Source of the DNA: an uncultured Pelagibacteraceae bacterium
Lineage (GTDB): Bacteria > Pseudomonadota > Alphaproteobacteria > Pelagibacterales > Pelagibacteraceae
DNA length: 64,000 nt
Assembly: GCA_902589725.1 (NCBI GenBank)
Contig: CACITU010000001.1
Span: 62,001 to 126,000 of the forward strand
Reading direction: 5' to 3'
Under the pieces are notes generated by a model. That model ran no database searches. It saw only the letters and a list, made by a program, of their open reading frames with translations, and had not been told where the DNA came from. A program made the position numbers and the translations under genes. Positions 7,605 through 16,264 of the stretch are shown here, piece after piece; the first letter of the stretch is position 1; every line of letters starts with the position of its first letter.

Positions 7605-8038
7605 TTTCCTGTAGAACCAAATCCACCCTCTCCTCTAATTGTTTCTGGTAAATCATCAACCTCCTCAAGATCCATTTTAATTACAGGAGTTAAAATCATT
7701 TGTGCTATTCTATCTTTATTATTTATTAAAAAATCACTTTTTCCGTGATTAAAAAGGATTACTTTTATTTCTCCCCTGTAATCACTATCAATAGTTCCAG
7801 GTGTATTTAAAACACTAATTCTGTTTTTTGCAGCTAAACCAGATCTTGGTCTTATTTGGATTTCGAAATCATTAGAAAATGCTACTGCAAGCCCTGTTGG
7901 AACTAAACATGATGAGTTTGGTTTAAGATTTATGGGTTCTTTTACTGATGCCATTAAATCCATACCTGATGCACCTTCTGTTTTGTAAGCAGGTAATTCA
8001 ACTTCAGGGTCTAACTTTTTGATAAGAACTTTTGCCAT
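7601..8038 (-). CDS. dut: dUTP diphosphatase (dUTPase)
   Basis: Dut hydrolyses dUTP to dUMP and pyrophosphate, keeping uracil out of DNA and supplying dUMP for thymidylate. The 145-residue protein has the five family motifs: ASGMDL, RPRSGLA, the NTPGTIDSDYRGEI loop with the catalytic Asp and substrate Tyr region, DRIAQMIL, and the C-terminal RGEGGFGSTG arm. The length suits the trimeric class. It shares one base with coaBC upstream and four with the ThiF/MoeB-like gene downstream. The dfp(coaBC)-dut pairing is widespread in proteobacteria. Confidence 0.95.
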   Translation of the reverse strand: MAKVLIKKLDPEVELPAYKTEGASGMDLMASVKEPINLKPNSSCLVPTGLAVAFSNDFEIQIRPRSGLAAKNRISVLNTPGTIDSDYRGEIKVILFNHGKSDFLINNKDRIAQMILTPVIKMDLEEVDDLPETIRGEGGFGSTGK

Positions 8039-9243
8039 TAATTTAATTGATCAATTATTCTATCAACTATTTCATCAGAAATTCCAGATTTTTTTTTGAA
8101 CAAAAGTTTTTCTTTTTTAACTTCTCTGTTTTTATAATGAATTGTTACCTCATTATAATCAGAATTAAATCCTATATCTTTATTAGACACATCATTAGAA
8201 ATTATCCAGTCACAATTTTTCTTGTTTAATTTTTCCTCTGCATTTTTATCAATCTCATTAGTTTCTGCTGCAAATCCAATGACAAGTTCAGGTCTCATAG
8301 AGTTATGGTTAGACACATAATGAAGTATATCTACATTCTTTTCTAAATTTAAGTTTAAATTCTCTTGTTTTTTAATTTTATTTTCATACTTTTTGTTAAT
8401 TTTAAAATCAGCTACCGCAGCAGAAAAAATTGCTACATCAACAGGTAAATTTTCTTGAGTAGCAACTAACATTTCATCTGCTGTTTCAACTTTTATAAGA
8501 TTAATATCTTTAGTTATTTCAAGATTAGTTGGACCTGATATTAATGTTGTATTAAAACCTTTTTTAGATAATGATTTTGCTAATTCATATCCTTGTTTGC
8601 CACTTGATTTATTCGTAATAAAACGAACTGGATCTATGTACTCATTTGTTGGACCTGCTGTAACTAATGCTTTAAATTTTTTGTTATTTTTTTGAGTTAA
8701 GAAATATTTATCAACTTCTTCAGCAATTACTGATGGGTCTGACATTTTACCCTCTCCATATTCACCACATGCCATATCACCAACCTCTGGACCTATTAGT
8801 TTATATCCAAACCCTTTTAATTTTTTTATATTTGTTTTAGTAGTTGGATGCTCCCACATTCTTACATTCATTGCTGGTGCTAAAATAATGTCTTTATCTG
8901 ATGCCAAAACAACAGTGGATGCTAAATCATCGGTCGTTCCTTGAGCCAGTTTTGAAATTGTATTTGCCGTTGCAGGTGCAATTACAATTATATCTGCCCA
9001 TCTTGAAAGTGAAATATGATCCATTTCAGCCTCATTTTCTACACTAAATAAATCACTATAAACTTTACCTTGAGAAAGTGATGTTATTGAAAGCGGAGTT
9101 ACAAACTCTTTTGCACTTGTTGTAAGAATTGTCTTTATTTCTGCACCATTCTTTTTAAAAAGCCTAATTGTTTCAAGACTCTTATAAGCAGATATTCCTC
9201 CACAGATAATAAATAGTATTTTTTTATTTAACAAATTTTTCAT
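8038..9243 (-). CDS. coaBC: Phosphopantothenoylcysteine decarboxylase/synthetase, CoaBC (Dfp)
   Basis: This bifunctional enzyme of coenzyme A synthesis joins cysteine to phosphopantothenate and decarboxylates the product. The N-terminal flavoprotein half (about 1-185) has GGISAYKS, the PAMNVRMWEHP substrate motif and the ACGEYGEGKM clamp with the catalytic Cys. The C-terminal synthetase half (about 190-401) starts with VTAGPTNEYIDPVRFITN and contains AAVADF and IGFAAET. Length matches E. coli Dfp (406). It lies 8 bases after ubiB and overlaps dut by one base. Confidence 0.95.
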   Translation of the reverse strand: MKNLLNKKILFIICGGISAYKSLETIRLFKKNGAEIKTILTTSAKEFVTPLSITSLSQGKVYSDLFSVENEAEMDHISLSRWADIIVIAPATANTISKLAQGTTDDLASTVVLASDKDIILAPAMNVRMWEHPTTKTNIKKLKGFGYKLIGPEVGDMACGEYGEGKMSDPSVIAEEVDKYFLTQKNNKKFKALVTAGPTNEYIDPVRFITNKSSGKQGYELAKSLSKKGFNTTLISGPTNLEITKDINLIKVETADEMLVATQENLPVDVAIFSAAVADFKINKKYENKIKKQENLNLNLEKNVDILHYVSNHNSMRPELVIGFAAETNEIDKNAEEKLNKKNCDWIISNDVSNKDIGFNSDYNEVTIHYKNREVKKEKLLFKKKSGISDEIVDRIIDQLN

Positions 9244-9251
9244 CTGCAGAA

Positions 9252-10820
9252 TTAAAATACTATAAGGCCAAAAATTACAAGAAGTAATAAACCAATAATA
9301 GATTGATTTCTAAATGCTATCATTTCTGATTTCTTATCATTCAGAGCGGTATAAGAATTTGAATTTTGTGGAATTTGACCACTGGCTAAAAACGTTAATG
9401 CTTGATTTGCTTTATCCATAATCTCAGGAAATTCTGGTAAACGTTTAATCACTTCAGATGTATTTTTTAAAGTTTCATTTAAATTATTAATTGGATCTTT
9501 TGTTTCTTTAAGCCAATTTTCTAATACAGGCTTTGAAGTTGTCCAAATATTTGTGTTTGGATTTAACTTTCTTGCTACACCCTCAACAACAACCATAGTT
9601 TTTTGCAACATTAATAATTGAGGTTGGGTTTGCATATTAAATTTTTCTGTTACATCAAATAATTGTTTGAGTAATTTACCTCCTGAAATATCTTTTACTT
9701 CTTGACCAAATATAGGTTCACCAATTGATCTCAAAGCTTGAGACAGATCATCAATTGGTACTTCCTTAGGAACTAATCCAGCCGCTAAGTGAACCTCAGC
9801 TACTTTACGATAATCTCTTTGAACAAATCCGAATAAAATTTCCGCTAAAAACCTTTTACTAAGTTTATCTAATCTGCCCATAATCCCAAAATCTATAGGT
9901 ACAATCTGGCCACTATTGTCAACAAAGATATTTCCTTGATGCATGTCTGCATGAAAAAAACCATCTCTTACAGCATGTCTTAAAAAATGTTGGATAATAT
10001 CTTCAGCTATTTTATTAGTATCTAAATTTCTTTTCTTTAGCTCCTCAGCCTCTCTTATTGAAATTCCATCTATCCAATCCAAAGTCATTACATTTTCACT
10101 AGTAAAATTCCAATAAATTTCAGGAACTTTAAATCCAGCATCATTTTTAGTGTTTTCAGCATATTCATTAGCCGCAGCAGCTTCGAATCTTAAATCCATT
10201 TCAAGATTAGTTATTTCTTTAAGTAAAAAAACAACTTCAACAAGTTTTAATCTTTTTGTTTTTTTTACAAATGACTCAATAATAAATGCAAATAACATCA
10301 TTGCATCTATTTCTTCATTGAATATTTTTTTTATATTTGGTCTTAAAATTTTTATTGCTACATCTTTAATTGTTCCATTGTCATTTATTTTTGCTTTATG
10401 AACTTGTGCAATTGATGCAGCAGCAACTGGTTCGCTTAAATCAATTATTGAATTAAATGCATCAACTCCAAGATCTTCTTTAATTATTTCTTTTGCTTCG
10501 TGAATTGAAAAAGGGGGTAATCGATCTTGAAGTTTTTCAAGTTTTAAAGATAATTCTTCTCCAATTATATCTGGTCTAGTAGCAAGAAATTGACCAAGTT
10601 TGATGAAAGTTGTACCCATAGATTCTAATGACCTAGATAGTCTTTCACCATCATCTTTAATTAAATTACTTTGTTCTTTTTTTTCAAATGAAATAGATAA
10701 AATTTGGAATAATATTGTTACAGCTAAAGGAGGTTTTTTAATTTTTGATGCAATTTTTAAAATATCTGATTTTGCAATTTTTCTTCCTAATTTAAATAAA
10801 GTAATAAGTTTTTTAATCAT
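9252..10820 (-). CDS. ubiB: Ubiquinone biosynthesis kinase-like protein UbiB
   Basis: UbiB is an atypical ABC1/ADCK-family kinase-like ATPase needed for ubiquinone synthesis. Visible features are KLGQ (IKLGQFLATRPD, the KxGQ motif), an Ala-rich loop in PVAAASIAQVHKA, the AIKILRP lysine, and catalytic HADMHQGNIFV. The C-terminal stretch IIGLLLLVIFGLIVF is membrane-spanning. The frame opens at 10832. I prefer the ATG at 10820 because it overlaps the ubiE stop as TAATG, giving 522 residues. It follows ubiE and precedes coaBC. Confidence 0.92.
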   Translation of the reverse strand: MIKKLITLFKLGRKIAKSDILKIASKIKKPPLAVTILFQILSISFEKKEQSNLIKDDGERLSRSLESMGTTFIKLGQFLATRPDIIGEELSLKLEKLQDRLPPFSIHEAKEIIKEDLGVDAFNSIIDLSEPVAAASIAQVHKAKINDNGTIKDVAIKILRPNIKKIFNEEIDAMMLFAFIIESFVKKTKRLKLVEVVFLLKEITNLEMDLRFEAAAANEYAENTKNDAGFKVPEIYWNFTSENVMTLDWIDGISIREAEELKKRNLDTNKIAEDIIQHFLRHAVRDGFFHADMHQGNIFVDNSGQIVPIDFGIMGRLDKLSKRFLAEILFGFVQRDYRKVAEVHLAAGLVPKEVPIDDLSQALRSIGEPIFGQEVKDISGGKLLKQLFDVTEKFNMQTQPQLLMLQKTMVVVEGVARKLNPNTNIWTTSKPVLENWLKETKDPINNLNETLKNTSEVIKRLPEFPEIMDKANQALTFLASGQIPQNSNSYTALNDKKSEMIAFRNQSIIGLLLLVIFGLIVF

Positions 10821-11524
10821 TAAATTTTCCAACCACTGTGAATTGAAACAATACCACCAGAAAGATTTCTATAAGAACATTTATGAAAATTATTTTTTTT
10901 CATCAACTCTATTAATTCATCTTGATTAATAAATTGTTCAATACTTTTGATTAAATATTCGTAAGGTTCTTTTTCTCCAACTACAAACTGACCAATAATA
11001 GGAATGAGTTTTGAATAATTTTTATATACAAAATCAAGATTTGAATTTTGAATTTTAGAAAATTCCAGACATAGATAGCGTCCACCAGGCTTCAAAACTC
11101 TATAGGCTTCTGAAAGTGCTTTATTTAAATTTTTTGTATTTCTTAGCCCAAAGCTAATAGTGTAATAATCAAATGAATTGTCTGTTATTGGTAATTTTTC
11201 TGCCGGTGAAGTAACCCATTTTATATTTTTATAATTAGATAATTTTTGCTTTCCTTGACTAACCATTCCTTTATTAGGATCTACACAAGTAATTTCAGCC
11301 TCTTTATTTGTGCTATCTAAAAATAACTTTCCAACATCCCCCGTCCCACACGCAACATCTATTAATTTTCTATTAACTCTCGGATTCATCATATTGATTA
11401 AACTTTTTTTCCAATATCTATGTACACCCATAGACATAAAGTCATTCATCAGGTCATATTTGTTGTAGACCTGATTAAACACATTTTCTACAAGTCCTTT
11501 TTTATTTTGAAGATTTTGTTGCAT
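10820..11524 (-). CDS. ubiE: Ubiquinone/menaquinone C-methyltransferase UbiE
   Basis: UbiE performs the SAM-dependent C-methylation of the polyprenyl-benzoquinol ring. The 234-residue protein has the family start (VFNQVYNKYDLMNDFMSMGVHRYWK), the SAM loop DVACGTGDV, and SFGLRNTKNLNKALSEAYRVLKPGG. Length is close to the usual 250. It leads a minus-strand ubiE-ubiB-coaBC-dut series, with ubiB coupled by TAATG. mutM diverges 29 bases upstream. Confidence 0.95.
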   Translation of the reverse strand: MQQNLQNKKGLVENVFNQVYNKYDLMNDFMSMGVHRYWKKSLINMMNPRVNRKLIDVACGTGDVGKLFLDSTNKEAEITCVDPNKGMVSQGKQKLSNYKNIKWVTSPAEKLPITDNSFDYYTISFGLRNTKNLNKALSEAYRVLKPGGRYLCLEFSKIQNSNLDFVYKNYSKLIPIIGQFVVGEKEPYEYLIKSIEQFINQDELIELMKKNNFHKCSYRNLSGGIVSIHSGWKI

Positions 11525-11553
11525 AAAAAAATATATATTGAATATAGTATCAA

Positions 11554-12417
11554 ATGCCAGAATTACCAGAAGTAGAAATTGTTAGACAATCTCTTCATAA
11601 AAAGATCAAAAAAAAAAGGATAAAAAAAGTAATAATCAGAAACAGGAATTTAAGGTTTAAAATACCAAGTGATTTTGAAAGTTTTCTTAAAAATAAAAAA
11701 ATAATTGAAGTTAGTAGATTTTCTAAATATTTGATTATCAACTTTCAAAATGAAGATTATTGTTTAATCCATTTAGGAATGTCAGGAACAATTCATATTC
11801 TTGATAAGAAAAAGCCTCTAAAATTTACGAATACTAGTTTTTATCATTCACCTTTTTTACCTAAAAAACACAATCATGCAGAGTTTATATTTGATAGCTT
11901 GAAAGTAATTTATAATGATCCAAGACGTTTTGGATTTTTTGAAATAATTAGAAATTATCAAGATCTACAGAGAAGATTTAAATCAATGGGACCTGAACCA
12001 TTTAGTGACAAATTTAACTTAAATTATGTAGTTAATTATTTTAAAAATAAAAAAAAGGATATCAAAAATTTTTTAATTGATCAGAGATTTGTTTCTGGAA
12101 TAGGTAATATTTATGCAAGTGAAATTCTATTCGCTAGTAAAATAAATCCATTTAAAAAGGCAAAAAGACTTAACAAAAATGAATGTTTAAATATTATTTT
12201 AAATTCAAAAAAAATACTTCAACAGGCAATTAATAAGGGAGGATCAAGCATTAGAGATTTTAAAGATATTTCAGGTAACAAAGGTAACTTTCAAAAAGAG
12301 TTTAAAGTTTATCAGCAAGACGGTACCGGTTGTAAGCGTAAGCATTGCAAGGGTATTATAAAAAAAAAAATAACATCAAATAGATCAACTTTTTTTTGTA
12401 TTTCTTGTCAAAAATAG
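11554..12417 (+). CDS. mutM: Formamidopyrimidine-DNA glycosylase (Fpg/MutM)
   Basis: MutM removes 8-oxoguanine and ring-opened purines from DNA and nicks the strand. The N-terminal PELPEVE supplies the catalytic Pro2 and Glu3 after Met removal. The middle has the helix-two-turn-helix (DQRFVSGIGNIYASEILF). The C-terminal zinc finger uses cysteines in CKRKHCKGI and FFCISCQ, though the sequence is unusually Lys-rich. The 287-residue length fits the family. Its neighbour on the minus strand is ubiE, and rpsT follows from its own promoter. Confidence 0.95.
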   Translation: MPELPEVEIVRQSLHKKIKKKRIKKVIIRNRNLRFKIPSDFESFLKNKKIIEVSRFSKYLIINFQNEDYCLIHLGMSGTIHILDKKKPLKFTNTSFYHSPFLPKKHNHAEFIFDSLKVIYNDPRRFGFFEIIRNYQDLQRRFKSMGPEPFSDKFNLNYVVNYFKNKKKDIKNFLIDQRFVSGIGNIYASEILFASKINPFKKAKRLNKNECLNIILNSKKILQQAINKGGSSIRDFKDISGNKGNFQKEFKVYQQDGTGCKRKHCKGIIKKKITSNRSTFFCISCQK

Positions 12418-12429
12418 TTAAATATTTAG

Positions 12430-12458
12430 TTGACCACTTTAAATTCTCAAGCTATACC
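12430..12458 (+). promoter_or_regulatory. Promoter of rpsT giving a near-leaderless transcript
   Basis: TTGACC (12430-12435), a 17-base spacer and TATACC (12453-12458) form a good sigma-70-type promoter. The -10 element ends 9 bases before the rpsT ATG, so transcription should begin within about 2-4 bases of the start codon. No Shine-Dalgarno sequence lies in that gap. Confidence 0.6.
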
Positions 12459-12467
12459 CCTGCGCAG

Positions 12468-12728
12468 ATGGCAAACACAAAATCAGCAATTAAGAGAATT
12501 AGAAGAATTTCTAAACAAACAGCGGTAAATAAAGCAAGAAAGAGTAGGTTTAGAAACGCTCTTAAAAAAATGAACCTATTAATTGATGGCAAAAAGAAAG
12601 ACGAAGCTCTTAAATTTTTGCCAAAGTTAAACTCTGAGTTGATGAAAATTGCAAAAACAGGAATAATAAAAAAACAAAATGCTTCTAGAAATGTTTCTAG
12701 AATTACCAAAAAAATTGCTGCAATCTAA
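12468..12728 (+). CDS. rpsT: 30S ribosomal protein S20
   Basis: S20 binds 16S rRNA early in small-subunit assembly. The 86-residue, Lys/Arg-rich helical protein starts with ANTKSAIKRIRRISKQT, the canonical N-terminus. The open frame extends upstream to 12396 into mutM, but the ATG at 12468 gives the family start and length. A promoter lies just upstream and the transcript may lack a leader. rpsT precedes dnaA in many alphaproteobacteria. Confidence 0.96.
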   Translation: MANTKSAIKRIRRISKQTAVNKARKSRFRNALKKMNLLIDGKKKDEALKFLPKLNSELMKIAKTGIIKKQNASRNVSRITKKIAAI

Positions 12729-12831
12729 ACGTTAGCTTAAATACCTCAACAACTCCTGATATCTACATTATGTATAATAGTTTTTTTTTAAGTTACTACA
12801 TTTAGAGTTAGTAAATATTTGGATTTAATAT

Positions 12832-12899
12832 ATTCAATCTACGTTTGATTCAATCTTAATCAAAGCCAATTATTGATTCAATTTATATTCGATTCAATT
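12832..12899 (+). repeat. Four spaced ATTCAAT repeats, three with a GATTC core, upstream of dnaA
   Basis: ATTCAAT occurs at 12832, 12848, 12876 and 12892. The last three are GATTCAAT, each holding GATTC, a GANTC sequence. CcrM methylates GANTC in most alphaproteobacteria, and such a site controls dnaA transcription in Caulobacter. An inverted AATCAA lies at 12858-12863. A role in methylation-dependent or protein-mediated control of dnaA is inferred. Confidence 0.5.
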
Positions 12900-13011
12900 T
12901 TAAATTTTAAATGAAAAAATTTTATTAATTATAAATCTAAACCACAATCATAGATTTTATTTTTTTTTTATTTTTTTTATTAACTTGTTGCAAATTTTTT
13001 TAAATAGTTCT

Positions 13012-13032
13012 AACTGAGATCTCCTCTTAGTT
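13012..13032 (+). promoter_or_regulatory. Hairpin abutting the dnaA start codon
   Basis: AACTGAGA (13012-13019) pairs with TCTTAGTT (13025-13032) through 8 pairs, one a G-U wobble, with a 5-base loop TCTCC. It ends one base before the dnaA ATG at 13034 and no Shine-Dalgarno sequence is seen. In the mRNA it could limit ribosome access. Confidence 0.4.
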
Positions 13033-13033
13033 T

Positions 13034-14452
13034 ATGAACAAATTAACAAATACAAACAACGTTAATAATTTTTCTTCCGAAAGCTTAGAATGGAAACAAG
13101 TTCAAAATGAAATGAAAAATAAATTAGGATTAGAGGTTTATGAAAGTTGGTTAAAAAAAATTACCTTTGTAGAAGAATTTAATAATTATTTATTATTATC
13201 AGTTCCAACAAGATTTATAAGAGATTGGATTACTTCTAGATATCTAGACCAAATTCTACAAATTATAAAAGTATATAAAAAAGACATTATTAGAATTGAG
13301 TTTAAAATAGCAGAAAAATCTAAAAATAATGATTTAAAAACAACTGATATCAAAGAGAATAATGTAAATGAAAATATTTCATTTATTAAAGACTCTTATC
13401 TTCAGTATAATAGGATTGATCCAAATAAAAGATTTGATAATTTTATAACTGGCTCTTCTAATAAACTAGCATACGAAGCTTCTTTAAAAGTATCGGAGAA
13501 ATTATCTCATTATAATCCACTTTATATTTATGGTGGAGTTGGAATGGGAAAAACCCATTTATTAAATTCAATTGGTCTTGAGCTAAAAACAAAAAATAAG
13601 GTAATGTTTATCTCTGCTGAACGTTTTATGTATCAGTTTGTAAAATCAATTAAATCAAATGACATGGTAAAATTTAAAGAATATTTTAGAAATACTGATA
13701 TTTTATTAATTGATGATATTCAGTTTATAAGCGGAAAAGAGGCTATGCAGGAAGAATTTTTTCATACATTTAATGCATTGCTTGACAAAGGATCACAAAT
13801 AATAGTTTCGGCTGATCGAGCCCCAAATAAACTATCAAGAATTCAAGAGAGAATTAAATCAAGATTTTCTGGTGGACTAGTTGTTGATATTCAAAAGCCA
13901 GATATTGACTTAAGAAGAAAAATAGTTGAAAAAAAAACAGAAGAACTTAATGCTTTTTATTCAGAACAATTACAAGTTTCTAAAGAAATTCAAGAATTTA
14001 TAAGTAGTGAGATTACTGGAAGTGTGAGGGAGTTAGTTGGTGCAATAAACAGAGTTATTACATTTTCAAGAATTTATAACAAAACCCCAAATCTTCCAGA
14101 AACAAAAGTAGTTTTAAAGGATTTATTAAATTTGGCAGAAAATAAGGTTACAATAGACTTAATTCAGACAATTGTTTGTAAGTTCTTTAAAATTAGTAAA
14201 AACGAAATGTTATCTTCTAGAAGATCAAGATATTTAGTGAGACCTAGACAAACAGCAATTTATCTGACTAAAATTTTGACTTCGAAATCATTACCTGAAA
14301 TTGGAAGGGAATTTTCTAATAGAGATCATACCACAATAATTCATTCAGTAAAAACCATAGAAAAGATTAAAGAAAAAGATCCTGATATGGTTGATAATAT
14401 AAATAAGTTAAAAAACCAGATTTTATACAATAATAAAGAAAATGAAATTTAA
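13034..14452 (+). CDS. dnaA: Chromosomal replication initiator DnaA
   Basis: DnaA binds the origin as an ATP-driven filament and opens the duplex. Domain I (about 15-85: WKQVQNEMKNKLGLEVYESWLKK) is followed by a short linker. The AAA+ domain has Walker A GGVGMGKTHLLNSIG and Walker B LLIDDIQF, and the C-terminal DNA-binding domain carries the signature SNRDHTTIIHSV. The 472-residue length is usual. dnaN starts inside its last codons (11-base overlap). The upstream 305 bases hold GATTC repeats and a start-site hairpin. Confidence 0.97.
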   Translation: MNKLTNTNNVNNFSSESLEWKQVQNEMKNKLGLEVYESWLKKITFVEEFNNYLLLSVPTRFIRDWITSRYLDQILQIIKVYKKDIIRIEFKIAEKSKNNDLKTTDIKENNVNENISFIKDSYLQYNRIDPNKRFDNFITGSSNKLAYEASLKVSEKLSHYNPLYIYGGVGMGKTHLLNSIGLELKTKNKVMFISAERFMYQFVKSIKSNDMVKFKEYFRNTDILLIDDIQFISGKEAMQEEFFHTFNALLDKGSQIIVSADRAPNKLSRIQERIKSRFSGGLVVDIQKPDIDLRRKIVEKKTEELNAFYSEQLQVSKEIQEFISSEITGSVRELVGAINRVITFSRIYNKTPNLPETKVVLKDLLNLAENKVTIDLIQTIVCKFFKISKNEMLSSRRSRYLVRPRQTAIYLTKILTSKSLPEIGREFSNRDHTTIIHSVKTIEKIKEKDPDMVDNINKLKNQILYNNKENEI

Positions 14453-15554
14453 CGTAAATCAACAAGACCTTCAGCAAGCATTAAATTATTGCCAAGGTGT
14501 AATTGAAAAAAGAAGCACATTACCAATACTTTCAAATATCTTGTTGGATGTGAGCAATTCAAAACTTACAATCACTGCAACCGATCTAGATTTAATATTT
14601 ATACATCAATTAAATAATGTAGAAATTTTAGAGGAGGGTAAAACAACTACAACTTCCTCAATCATGTATGATATTATAAGAAAGTTCAACTCAGGAAAAA
14701 AAATCAATTTATCTTTAACTGATATTAGTAAATTACAAGTAGAATCTGAAAAGTCAGTTTTTAATTTAAACTGTATAAGTTCAACAGAGTTTCCACTTAC
14801 AGATGAAAATTTTAACCAAAATGAATTTATAATTAAATCAAAACAACTGTTGAAATTATTAAATAAGTGTAAATTTTCAGTTTCAAATGATGAAACAAGG
14901 CATTACCTTAGTGGAATTTATTTTCATCAAACAGAGGTTGATGAGAAAAATTATTTAACAGCGGTTGCAACTGATAGTCACAGAATGTCTATTTCAAAAA
15001 TTAGATTAGAGGAAAAAATTGATTTTGATCCAGTAATTTTACCTAAAAAAACAATTTTTCAACTTTGTTCTTTATTAGATAACTACGATGGAGATGTAAA
15101 AGTTTCAAATATGAAATCAAAAATTAAATTTGAATTAAATAATAGTATTTTAATTTCAAAACTTATTGATGGTAAATTTCCTAATTACATTCAAGTTATA
15201 CCCAAAAATAATCAAAAAAAATTAGAAATAGATTTAAAATTATTTTTAAATTCTGTTGATAGAGTAGCCTCAGTTTCATTAGATAAAAAAGATGGGGTGA
15301 AATTCAATTTGTCTAAAGACATTCTAGATCTGTCAGTAAATAACACCAATAGTGGTGATGGTAAAGAAACTCTAAGTGTTAAGTTTGATCATGATTTAGA
15401 GATAAGCTTCAACTCTAGATATTTGATGGATGTTGCCTCACAATTAGACGGAGATAAAGTTGAAATTTTCCTTAACGACACTGGTTCACCAGCATTAATA
15501 AAAGATCCAGGTGATTTTGATAGTATTTTTGTTGTTATGCCTATGAAGGGTTAA
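14442..15554 (+). CDS. dnaN: DNA polymerase III beta sliding clamp
   Basis: DnaN forms the dimeric ring that tethers DNA polymerase III to DNA. The 370-residue protein starts with MKFNVNQQDLQQALNYCQGVIEKRSTLPILSNI, a classic clamp N-terminus. It shows the three clamp repeats (ATDSHRMS in the middle) and ends with the conserved FVVMPMKG. The ATG lies within the end of dnaA, so the two are translationally coupled. plsC converges from the other strand with a 4-base overlap. Confidence 0.97.
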   Translation: MKFNVNQQDLQQALNYCQGVIEKRSTLPILSNILLDVSNSKLTITATDLDLIFIHQLNNVEILEEGKTTTTSSIMYDIIRKFNSGKKINLSLTDISKLQVESEKSVFNLNCISSTEFPLTDENFNQNEFIIKSKQLLKLLNKCKFSVSNDETRHYLSGIYFHQTEVDEKNYLTAVATDSHRMSISKIRLEEKIDFDPVILPKKTIFQLCSLLDNYDGDVKVSNMKSKIKFELNNSILISKLIDGKFPNYIQVIPKNNQKKLEIDLKLFLNSVDRVASVSLDKKDGVKFNLSKDILDLSVNNTNSGDGKETLSVKFDHDLEISFNSRYLMDVASQLDGDKVEIFLNDTGSPALIKDPGDFDSIFVVMPMKG

Positions 15555-16261
15555 TTAATTAAGTCTAACTCTGAATAAATATTTTTTTCGAGAATTTGAA
15601 TAAAATTTTCTTTTGTTAAACCAGAAGGAATTGGTTTTAGAATAGAGATTGTAATTGTTTTATTAGATTTCTTTTCACCTTTTTTAGGCCACACGTGTCC
15701 AGAGTTAATCGCAACAGGCTGACAAGCAATATTTAGTTCTTCATAAATTCTTGAAGCACCTTTTTTAAAAGGTGGTCTTTCATCAGGAAGAACCCTAGTT
15801 CCCTGAGGAAAAATAATTAAAGGTCTATTAGAACTAGCTATCAATTTTGAAATATCTTCAAAAAAACCCAAGTTTTCTCTTGTAACTTTATTTCTTTTTA
15901 TTGAAATTGATCCTATTTTTTTTAAGTACCAACCAAATATTGGAATTAACAATAATTCTTTTTTTAGAATAAATACAGGTGAATTAAAAAGTGTTTGTAA
16001 ATAAAAAGTTTCAAACATTGATTGATGAGATGCTGCTATAAAAAATTTTTCATGATTAATAATATTTTCTTTTCCTTTAATAAAAATTTTTACTGAAAGA
16101 ACTAACCTTAAACAAAAACTAGCCCAATGGCCCATTAATTTACCTCCTATCAAAACAACCTGTTTAGGCAGAAAGAATGATGGTAAAAAAATTATTGATA
16201 TAAAAATAATTCCGGTGAAAAATAATATTGAAAATAAAAAGTTTCTTATCATTTTTGTCAA
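15551..16261 (-). CDS. plsC: 1-acyl-sn-glycerol-3-phosphate acyltransferase (PlsC family)
   Basis: PlsC acylates lysophosphatidic acid to phosphatidic acid at the inner membrane. The 236-residue protein has hydrophobic N-terminal segments (about 5-30 and 34-58) and acyltransferase motif I as H79-x4-E84 (AASHQSMFETF). The acidic residue is Glu instead of the textbook Asp, a variant I believe is common in alphaproteobacteria. Motif III is FPQGTRV and motif IV follows in the basic GHVWPKKG region. It lies 3 bases from lysA on the same strand. Confidence 0.88.
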   Translation of the reverse strand: MTKMIRNFLFSILFFTGIIFISIIFLPSFFLPKQVVLIGGKLMGHWASFCLRLVLSVKIFIKGKENIINHEKFFIAASHQSMFETFYLQTLFNSPVFILKKELLLIPIFGWYLKKIGSISIKRNKVTRENLGFFEDISKLIASSNRPLIIFPQGTRVLPDERPPFKKGASRIYEELNIACQPVAINSGHVWPKKGEKKSNKTITISILKPIPSGLTKENFIQILEKNIYSELDLIN

Positions 16262-16264
16262 AAG

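Larger units (their letters stand above)
12729..13033. promoter_or_regulatory. 305-base AT-rich region between rpsT and dnaA
   Basis: No gene is apparent in this stretch. It holds four ATTCAAT cores starting at 12832, 12848, 12876 and 12892 (spacings 16, 28, 16), a long T-rich tract about 12958-12981, and a hairpin touching the dnaA start. I see no perfect DnaA box (TTATNCACA). It must contain the dnaA promoter. Whether it is also a replication origin cannot be decided from sequence alone. Confidence 0.5.

Noticed and set aside
12396..12467. Upstream extension of rpsT to 12396
   Set aside because: It lies over the mutM end and the rpsT promoter; S20 proteins begin with MANTKSA, which is at 12468.
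12729..13033. Replication origin before dnaA
   Set aside because: AT-rich tracts and repeats are suggestive, but I find no TTATNCACA DnaA box, so I describe the region without calling an origin.
15551..16261. PlsC active-site mutation (H-x4-E instead of H-x4-D)
   Set aside because: I believe Glu at this position is common in alphaproteobacterial PlsC-like proteins, and the other motifs are intact, so it is unlikely to signal loss of function.
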